A DNA stretch of 6,179 nt, taken from the NCBI GenBank assembly GCA_021808195.1, contig JAKBCE010000145.1, positions 1 to 6,179 of the forward strand, written 5' to 3'. This document shows, one piece after another, positions 1 to 4,583 of the stretch. Below the pieces are notes generated by a model, which was not told the origin of the DNA, searched no databases, and saw only the letters and a list, made by a program, of their open reading frames with translations. The DNA is from Pseudomonadota bacterium. Lineage in GTDB: Bacteria > Pseudomonadota > Gammaproteobacteria > Steroidobacterales > Steroidobacteraceae. Numbering within the stretch: position 1 is the first letter of the stretch; each line of letters begins with the position of its first letter. The translations under genes and the position numbers were made by a program.

Positions 1-56
1 GCCGCCTGCGCGAGGGCGTGGAGTTCTTCCGCTTCCTGCACGCGCACGAGGCCTGA
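1..56 (+). CDS. 3' end of upstream gene, probably hopanoid radical SAM protein HpnJ (partial)
   Basis: An open frame enters from the left edge and ends at TGA 54-56. The visible residues read RLREGVEFFRFLHAHEA after an incomplete first codon. Its stop lies only 9 nt before the GTG of hpnK, so the two are almost certainly co-transcribed. In known hopanoid clusters the gene just before hpnK is usually hpnJ, a radical SAM enzyme that forms the cyclitol ether of the bacteriohopanetetrol side chain. That assignment rests on gene order. The 17 visible residues contain no diagnostic motif. Confidence 0.5.
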   Translation, partial: RLREGVEFFRFLHAHEA

Positions 57-65
57 GCACCGCCG

Positions 66-932
66 GTGAAGGCCCTCGCCGTCACCGCCGATGATTTCGG
101 CCTGCATGAAGCGGTGAACGAGGCCATTGAGCAGGCCCACACGGGCGGCGTGCTCACCTGTGCGAGCCTGATGGTGGGGGCAGACGCAGCCGAGGACGCC
201 GTACGGCGTGCCCGCGCGCTGCCGCAACTCGGCGTCGGACTGCACGTAGTGCTGGCCGACGGCCGGGCGGTGCTGCCGCCGCGGCGGATCCCGGCGCTCG
301 TGGACGGTTCGGGGCGATTCTCCGACCGGATGGCACTTGCGGGCGTACGATTCTTCGGGCTGCCGCGCGTCAGACGGCAACTCGAAGCGGAGATCCGCGC
401 ACAGTTCGCCGCTTTCGCATCGAGCGGCCTGCCGCTCGATCACGTCAACGCACACAAGCACTTCCATCTGCACCCGACGGTGCTGTCGATGCTGCTGTCG
501 ATCGGGGCCGAGCACGGCCGCCCACCGGTGCGCTGGCCGCGCGAACCGCGGTGGGCGGCCGCGCCCGGCGGCGCAGTCGCGAACGCCCTGCTCTCGCCCT
601 GGCTCGCCCTCATGCGCTGGCGATTGCGCGCCGCTGGCGTGGCCTGCAACGATCAGGTGTTCGGGCTCGCCGGCACCGGCGCAATGGACGAGACGCGCCT
701 GCTCGAGATCCTGCGGCGCCTGCCCGAGGGGCTCAGCGAGATTTACCTGCACCCGGCGACCCGCAACGGACTGACGCCGGCAATGCAAACCTACCGGCAC
801 CGGGATGAGCTCGATGCGCTGCTCAGCCCGAAAGTCCGTGAGGCCATCTACGCCTCGGGCGCCGCAACCGGCGGGTTTCGCACCCTCACCGGCGCCGGCC
901 GCGTCGAGCGCGGAGCGCGCTGCGCCGCATGA
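66..932 (+). CDS. hpnK: HpnK, YdjC/ChbG-family hopanoid deacetylase
   Basis: This 288-residue cytoplasmic protein belongs to the YdjC/ChbG carbohydrate deacetylase family. The N-terminus carries the TADDFG motif (residues 7-12) with the metal/catalytic Asp pair D9-D10. GLH (H60) and the His-rich stretch DHVNAHKHFHLHP (125-137) supply the other expected metal and catalytic ligands, and H229 lies in a YLHP motif. In Burkholderia, HpnK removes the acetyl group from N-acetylglucosaminyl-bacteriohopanetetrol made by HpnI, and the free amine is then used on the way to the cyclitol ether. The start is GTG at 66, chosen because TADDFG sits at the usual distance from the N-terminus and because it follows the previous stop by 9 nt. 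The Shine-Dalgarno match is weak. The stop overlaps the hpnL start (ATGA), which implies translational coupling. The family is certain. The hopanoid-specific assignment relies on HpnL next door and overall resemblance. Confidence 0.88.
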   Translation: MKALAVTADDFGLHEAVNEAIEQAHTGGVLTCASLMVGADAAEDAVRRARALPQLGVGLHVVLADGRAVLPPRRIPALVDGSGRFSDRMALAGVRFFGLPRVRRQLEAEIRAQFAAFASSGLPLDHVNAHKHFHLHPTVLSMLLSIGAEHGRPPVRWPREPRWAAAPGGAVANALLSPWLALMRWRLRAAGVACNDQVFGLAGTGAMDETRLLEILRRLPEGLSEIYLHPATRNGLTPAMQTYRHRDELDALLSPKVREAIYASGAATGGFRTLTGAGRVERGARCAA

Positions 933-1912
933 GACTGACCGTCCGAATTGCCCTGCTGGCGGGACTTGCGCTGCTCATCGCGCTGTTGGCGCGCGAGGGC
1001 ACCGCCATTCTCACGCCGATCGAGCAGGCCGGCTGGGTGCTGCTGTGGCTCGTGCCGCTGCATGCACTGCCGCTGCTGCTCGACTCGCGCGGCTGGCAGG
1101 CGCTCATTCCCGAGCGCGTGCCGCCGGGTCGGCTGCTGTGGATCGCCACGGTGCGCGAAGCAGTCAACCGGCTGCTGCCAGTCGCCAACATCGGCGGGGA
1201 ATTGATCGGCATCCGCTTGCTCGCCGCCGGTGGCGTCGAGGGCGTGCGCGCCGCCGCCAGCGTCACCGCCGAGGTACTCCTGACGCTGTTCAGCCAGTAT
1301 CTGTTCGTGCTGATCGGCGTCACCTGCCTGCTCAGTCTCACCGGCACCGTCCGATCCGCCGCCGACGTCCTGATCGGGCTCGGCGCGAGCCTGCCGCTGA
1401 TCGTGTTGTTCGCCGCGCTGCTGCACTACGGCTCGGTGTTCGAGCGAATGGAAAAGGTCGCCGTGAAAATGCTCGGCGAGCAGATGCTCTCGCTGCTGAA
1501 CGGCAAGTGGTCGGCGCTCGATGCCGCACTGCGCGCGCTGCTCGCCGACTGGCGGCGCTGGCTGCGCACGCTCGCCTGGCAGCTCGCCGGCATGCTCTCC
1601 GGTACGCTCGAGACGTGGCTGGCGCTGCGTTGGCTCGGCCACCCGGTGAGCGTCGAGGCCGCCGTGGTGCTCGAGAGCCTGATGCAGGCGGCACGCACGT
1701 TCATTTTCATCGTGCCGGCGGGAATCGGCATCCAGGAGGCGACCCTGGTCGGGGTCGGCCGTCTGATCGGCGTCGACGCCGAACTTGCCCTCGCATTGTC
1801 GCTGACCAAGCGCATGCGGGAGATTCTCTTCAGCGCGCCGGCGCTGCTATCCTGGTATTGGACTGAAGGAAAGAGGGAGTTGCACCATGTCCGCGGTTCC
1901 GGCCGACTTTGA
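929..1912 (+). CDS. hpnL: HpnL, hopanoid-associated multi-pass membrane protein (LPG synthase TM/flippase-like)
   Basis: This 327-residue polytopic inner-membrane protein resembles the transmembrane half of lysylphosphatidylglycerol synthases. Hydrophobic segments are visible at about residues 5-21, 34-52, 113-138, 146-165, 215-233 and 257-277. Conserved-looking family blocks are VNRLLPVANIGGE (79-91), PAGIGIQEA (263-271) and KRMREIL (294-300). In hopanoid operons this gene (TIGR-type HpnL) follows hpnK and is presumed to move or place modified hopanoids or their lipid carriers. No biochemical role is firmly settled. It starts at ATG 929 inside the hpnK stop codon (4-bp overlap). Its last 26 bp overlap the next gene, so hpnK, hpnL and the ferritin-like gene form one coupled unit. 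The C-terminal tail after the last membrane segment is short and basic (GKRELHHVRGSGRL). Confidence 0.87.
   Translation: MRLTVRIALLAGLALLIALLAREGTAILTPIEQAGWVLLWLVPLHALPLLLDSRGWQALIPERVPPGRLLWIATVREAVNRLLPVANIGGELIGIRLLAAGGVEGVRAAASVTAEVLLTLFSQYLFVLIGVTCLLSLTGTVRSAADVLIGLGASLPLIVLFAALLHYGSVFERMEKVAVKMLGEQMLSLLNGKWSALDAALRALLADWRRWLRTLAWQLAGMLSGTLETWLALRWLGHPVSVEAAVVLESLMQAARTFIFIVPAGIGIQEATLVGVGRLIGVDAELALALSLTKRMREILFSAPALLSWYWTEGKRELHHVRGSGRL
1873..1879 (+). promoter_or_regulatory. Ribosome binding site for the ferritin-like gene
   Basis: GAGGGAG lies 7 nt before ATG 1887 and inside the hpnL reading frame. It is the strongest Shine-Dalgarno sequence in the plus-strand operon. It fixes the start of the downstream gene despite the 26-bp overlap and suggests that this gene can also be translated independently of hpnL. 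Confidence 0.75.
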
Positions 1913-2756
1913 CCCAGCTTCGCTGCGTCCAGGATCCCCCGAACACAAACGCCTGCTCGCCCGGTTCTTCTTCGACACGCACGTCGAGTACGATCCGGAA
2001 CACATCGCCTGGCCGACACTCTCGGCCGACGAGCTGAAACGCCTCACCGGTCTGCCGTTCTGGCAGGAAGCCGTGTCCACTGAGAACGTCACCTCCAACA
2101 CCGTCACCGCGGCCGCGGCGCTCGAGAGCGACCCGGAATTGAGCCGTGCGATCGCGCTGCAGGGATTCGAGGAACAGCGCCACGCCCGCCTGCTCGCCGC
2201 GCTCACCGCGCATTACCGCATACCGATCAAGTTTCCGGCGCCCTACACACCGCACCATCTGGAGGACGACTTCCTGTTCGCCGGCTTCGGCGAATGCTTC
2301 GATTCGTTCTTCGCGTTCGGGCTGTTCGCGCTGGCGCGCGAATCCGGCTATTTTCCCGCTGCGCTGGTGACGGTATTCGAGCCGGTGATGGAAGAGGAAG
2401 TGCGCCACATCCTGTTCTTCGTCAACTGGATCAAAGGGCGCCGGCTGCAGTTGTCCTGGTGGCAGCGGCCCGCGTTCAGCGCGCGCTGCGCGTGGATCAT
2501 CCTGAAACAGGTTGCATCGCGCGTGCAGACCGCCCGCACCCTCGGCGGCGGGGACGCGCCCGCAGCCAACAGCGAGAACTTCACGCTCACCGCCCACCAG
2601 AACCTCGGTGCACCGGTGACGCTGCATGGCCTGCTCGGGAAATGCCTTGAGGAGAACGAGCGGCGCATGGCGCGCTACGACGCGCGGCTGCTGCGCCCGC
2701 GGCTGGTGCCGGCCATCGCCCGCGTACTGTACCGGGTGCTGCCGAAGAGCCTGTGA
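1887..2756 (+). CDS. Ferritin-like di-iron-type protein of the hopanoid operon, function unknown
   Basis: This 289-residue protein has no signal peptide and is probably cytoplasmic. It shows the pattern of a ferritin-like four-helix di-iron fold: E66 as likely helix-1 ligand, then E96-Q-R-H99 (ExxH) 30 residues later, then E136 in GECFDSFFAFG, then E171-V-R-H174 (ExxH) 35 residues later. This Glu/ExxH/Glu/ExxH layout and spacing match ferritin-like oxidases and oxygenases better than a storage ferritin, which would be shorter (about 160-180 residues). The extra C-terminal third (about 185-289) begins with an aromatic patch (LSWWQRPAF) and ends in a basic, leucine-rich segment (about 265-289) that could touch the membrane. 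The ATG at 1887 is supported by a good upstream GAGGGAG. It overlaps hpnL by 26 bp and is the last gene before the terminator-like hairpin, so a role in hopanoid modification or its redox chemistry is a reasonable inference. Substrate and reaction are unknown. Non-catalytic or iron-sensing roles remain possible. Confidence 0.8.
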   Translation: MSAVPADFDPASLRPGSPEHKRLLARFFFDTHVEYDPEHIAWPTLSADELKRLTGLPFWQEAVSTENVTSNTVTAAAALESDPELSRAIALQGFEEQRHARLLAALTAHYRIPIKFPAPYTPHHLEDDFLFAGFGECFDSFFAFGLFALARESGYFPAALVTVFEPVMEEEVRHILFFVNWIKGRRLQLSWWQRPAFSARCAWIILKQVASRVQTARTLGGGDAPAANSENFTLTAHQNLGAPVTLHGLLGKCLEENERRMARYDARLLRPRLVPAIARVLYRVLPKSL

Positions 2757-2762
2757 CCCTCA

Positions 2763-2791
2763 GGCCGCGCGGGTCGCACACCCGCGCGGCC
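2763..2791. terminator. Bidirectional terminator-like hairpin between convergent genes
   Basis: A perfect 12-bp inverted repeat, GGCCGCGCGGGT / ACCCGCGCGGCC, encloses a 5-nt loop (CGCAC). It fills most of the 40-nt gap between the stop of the ferritin-like gene (2756) and the stop of the cytochrome gene (2799-2797, read on minus). Neither side has a clear run of T after the stem, so it is not a textbook intrinsic terminator. Its position and symmetry still favour a role in ending or protecting both transcripts. Confidence 0.7.
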
Positions 2792-2796
2792 CGGGC

Positions 2797-3570
2797 TCAC
2801 TCCGGCGGGGTTCCCTGCCCGACCAGGCGGTGCGCCCGGCCGGCCACGTATTCGTAGATCGCCTTCAGGTCGTGCGGAGAGAAGAATCCCGCCCAGGCCG
2901 GCATGCCCTTGGCCTTGCGGCCGACCATGGCGATCTGAGTCATTTGCGCCTCGGTCATGCCGTTGAGCACCGACTGGCGCAGATCCGGGGCGTACTCCGA
3001 GCCCATGGCGTCCTCCCCATGGCAGCGGAAGCAGTACGAGTTGAATAGCTCGTAGCCGCGGAACACCGTCGCAGTCACCTTCTTCGTACCCGGACGATAC
3101 ACGGGGAAATCCAAGGTGACCTGCTTGCCGTCGACCGTGTAGCGATAAGTCTTTCCGGCCGGCGGGGCCGCCGCGCGCGCGCTGCCCGGACTGATCGAGA
3201 GCACCCAGCTGACGACCTCATCGAGTTGCTGCTCGGTGAGCTCCGGATGGGGCGGCATCGGAATGTCGCCCCACGTGCCGACGTGCCCGAACTTCACCGC
3301 GTGCACGAGCAACGCCTTCGCTCCGGGCTGATGCGCAAAGCGCTTGGCCACCGCGGCAAATGCGGGACCGACCACCTTGTGCCCAACCGCGTGGCAGGAG
3401 AAGCAGTTGCTGCCGCGAGCCACACTTTCACCCGGCGGCATCGCCGCCAGAACCGGCAGCGTGAGCCCGACGGCACACACCAGCAACAGCACCCGCACGG
3501 TGGAACCGGTGGCGCGTATGGAAAGGACGGACTTTCGTTTCGAATTCGCTACGGTTGCCATGTCTTGCAT
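2797..3570 (-). CDS. Di-haem cytochrome c, probable XoxF electron acceptor (XoxG-like C-terminal domain)
   Basis: This exported cytochrome of about 257 residues has two haem-binding motifs. Numbering here counts a TTG at 3573 as residue 1. A basic N-terminus is followed by a hydrophobic stretch (about 28-44, ending PVLAA), which fits a Sec signal peptide. Domain 1 has CFSCH (57-61), KVVGPAF and WGDIPMPPHP with likely axial M106, as in class I c551/c5 cytochromes. Domain 2 has CFRCH (181-185), YAPDLR and KGMPAWAGF with likely axial M224, resembling XoxG/cytochrome cL. A linker (about 130-170) with KTYRYTVDGKQVTLDF joins them. The gene is last in the xoxF-xoxJ operon, 54 nt after xoxJ. Its likely job is to accept electrons from XoxF and pass them towards a terminal oxidase. 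ATG 3570 was chosen over the adjacent TTG 3573; ATG 3561 is also possible, and none has a strong ribosome binding site. The usual XoxG is a single-haem protein, so the extra domain is notable. Confidence 0.85.
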   Translation of the reverse strand: MQDMATVANSKRKSVLSIRATGSTVRVLLLVCAVGLTLPVLAAMPPGESVARGSNCFSCHAVGHKVVGPAFAAVAKRFAHQPGAKALLVHAVKFGHVGTWGDIPMPPHPELTEQQLDEVVSWVLSISPGSARAAAPPAGKTYRYTVDGKQVTLDFPVYRPGTKKVTATVFRGYELFNSYCFRCHGEDAMGSEYAPDLRQSVLNGMTEAQMTQIAMVGRKAKGMPAWAGFFSPHDLKAIYEYVAGRAHRLVGQGTPPE

Positions 3571-3624
3571 CAATTCAAAATCGTTACCCCGTTATCCTTG
3601 TCTGCTCCTCGCCGCGCGCATCCC
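3571..3624 (-). other. xoxJ-cytochrome intergenic spacer
   Basis: This 54-nt gap separates the xoxJ stop from the cytochrome start. On the minus strand it contains GAGGAG and AAGGAT, but both lie too far upstream (more than 20 nt) to be ideal ribosome binding sites for ATG 3570. It ends in an AT-rich stretch (GATTTTGAATTG) that stands out against the GC-rich surroundings. No convincing hairpin or paired -35/-10 promoter was seen. Co-transcription with xoxJ is the simplest reading. Confidence 0.4.
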
Positions 3625-4434
3625 TCAGGGAAGGATGCCGACGTCGTACTCGTCCATGATCCGCTTGATCTGCGCCTTGTGCGACTTGATCACCGCATTG
3701 AGCTGCGGAATGAGCTGTTTGTTCGCCGGCGACACGCCTAGTGACATGAAGAACAGATACCGCTCCGGAGAGCCGAGGGCATTGGTATCGGGCACCCGCG
3801 TCATGGTCAGGTCCGGATAGTCCTTCTTGATGAAATATCCCACTGCCGGCTCCCAGGTGATCATCACGTCGATCTTGCCATCCTGTACGGCTTGCAACGT
3901 CGCTTTCGGCGACGCGGTGGGCTTCTCCGCGGTGTCGAACGGTGTCGCCTTCAGGAGCAGTCCGCGCATCTTCAATCCCATCTCCGGCGGCGTGCCCATC
4001 TCGAACCCGATCCTCACCTGCCGCAGCACCGGGGAATCCATCCCGCCGGACAAATCGTAATGGCGACTTTTCTTGTAGACGAAGACATAGGTCGAGCCGT
4101 AATACGGATCGGTGAAATGCTCCTCGACGTCCCCGTACGGCAAATCCATGATGACGTCGCAGCGGTTCTTATCGAGGTTCAACGCGAGGAAATTGTCGAA
4201 CCCGCCCGGCTGGCGATAGCTCGACCACACGTAATGGACCGGACGCCCCAGGGCCTGACCAATGACCTCGGCCACCTTGTTCTCGAACCCCTCGCCGAGC
4301 CGATTCGAATACGGCAGATAATTCGGATCGGCGCACACCGTCAGCGGCCGCGCCGCCGCCGCGGCGGTCCCGCCGATCAGCAGCAGCACCGCCAGACTCC
4401 GCAGCATTCCCAGCATGACTCTCTTGCGTGACAT
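3625..4434 (-). CDS. xoxJ: XoxJ-like periplasmic binding protein associated with PQQ dehydrogenase
   Basis: This 269-residue exported protein resembles family 3 solute-binding proteins of the kind found beside PQQ alcohol dehydrogenases (MxaJ/XoxJ). The signal peptide is clear: MSRKR, a hydrophobic core (about 7-20) and an Ala-rich cleavage region ending near residue 28. The mature protein opens with LTVCADPNYLPYSN (31-44) and GEGFENK (47-53). It then has RCDVIMDLPYG (91-101), with C34 and C92 possibly forming a disulfide, and DVMITWEPAVGY (189-200) in the second lobe. XoxJ proteins are thought to help assemble or activate XoxF rather than import a solute. ATG 4434 is preferred over longer in-frame starts up to 4587 because AAGGGG lies 9 nt upstream, a signal peptide follows at once, and the longer N-terminus is low-complexity and runs back over the intergenic hairpin. 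It sits between xoxF and the cytochrome gene. A true amino-acid-binding role is unlikely in this context. Confidence 0.88.
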   Translation of the reverse strand: MSRKRVMLGMLRSLAVLLLIGGTAAAAARPLTVCADPNYLPYSNRLGEGFENKVAEVIGQALGRPVHYVWSSYRQPGGFDNFLALNLDKNRCDVIMDLPYGDVEEHFTDPYYGSTYVFVYKKSRHYDLSGGMDSPVLRQVRIGFEMGTPPEMGLKMRGLLLKATPFDTAEKPTASPKATLQAVQDGKIDVMITWEPAVGYFIKKDYPDLTMTRVPDTNALGSPERYLFFMSLGVSPANKQLIPQLNAVIKSHKAQIKRIMDEYDVGILP

Positions 4435-4443
4435 ACGTCGTTT

Positions 4444-4449
4444 CCCCTT
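4444..4449 (-). promoter_or_regulatory. Ribosome binding site deciding the xoxJ start
   Basis: On the minus strand AAGGGG lies 9 nt before ATG 4434. This supports that start over the longer open frame, which extends upstream to 4587. Confidence 0.65.
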
Positions 4450-4500
4450 CGCGTTGAGTAATCGCTGCGGCGCCTCGCGCTGCGCCGACTCCACCGACAA

Positions 4501-4533
4501 AGTGGGCCGCGCCGGCGTCCGACGCGGCCCACT
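4501..4533 (-). terminator. Intercistronic hairpin between xoxF and xoxJ (attenuator, terminator or RNA-stabilising element)
   Basis: An 11-bp perfect inverted repeat, AGTGGGCCGCG / CGCGGCCCACT, encloses 11 nt. Inside, one C-A mismatch is followed by three more pairs closing a CGT triloop. It begins about 50 nt after the xoxF stop in the 149-nt xoxF-xoxJ gap. The minus strand reads TTGTCGG after the stem, so there is no real T-run, and partial read-through into xoxJ is likely. Such a structure could raise xoxF transcript levels over the downstream genes, either by partial termination or by blocking 3' decay. Confidence 0.6.
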
Positions 4534-4583
4534 CCAGCAAGGGGCGGGGCGACCCCACATCATCCTCGCCCCGCTCCGTCCGC

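Noticed and set aside
848..1642. Long minus-strand open frame of 264 codons opposite hpnL
   Set aside because: Its composition is rich in Gln, Arg and Ala with no domain, as expected for the antisense shadow of a GC-rich gene. hpnL on the plus strand has clear family motifs and membrane segments.
805..1866. Plus-strand open frame of 353 codons overlapping hpnK and hpnL in another frame
   Set aside because: The translation is dominated by Arg/Ala with no recognisable motif, and it competes with two well-supported genes.
1830..2627. Minus-strand open frame of 265 codons opposite the ferritin-like gene
   Set aside because: No motif was seen, the composition is shadow-like, and the opposite strand carries conserved ExxH ligand motifs.
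3226..3820. Plus-strand open frames opposite the cytochrome and xoxJ genes
   Set aside because: They run antisense to clear haem motifs and signal peptides and have no family features of their own.
2763..4533. The two hairpins (2763-2791 and 4501-4533) as copies of one repeat, since both contain GGCCGCG
   Set aside because: Only a short GC-rich core is shared. Loops, flanks and stem lengths differ, so chance in high-GC DNA explains it.
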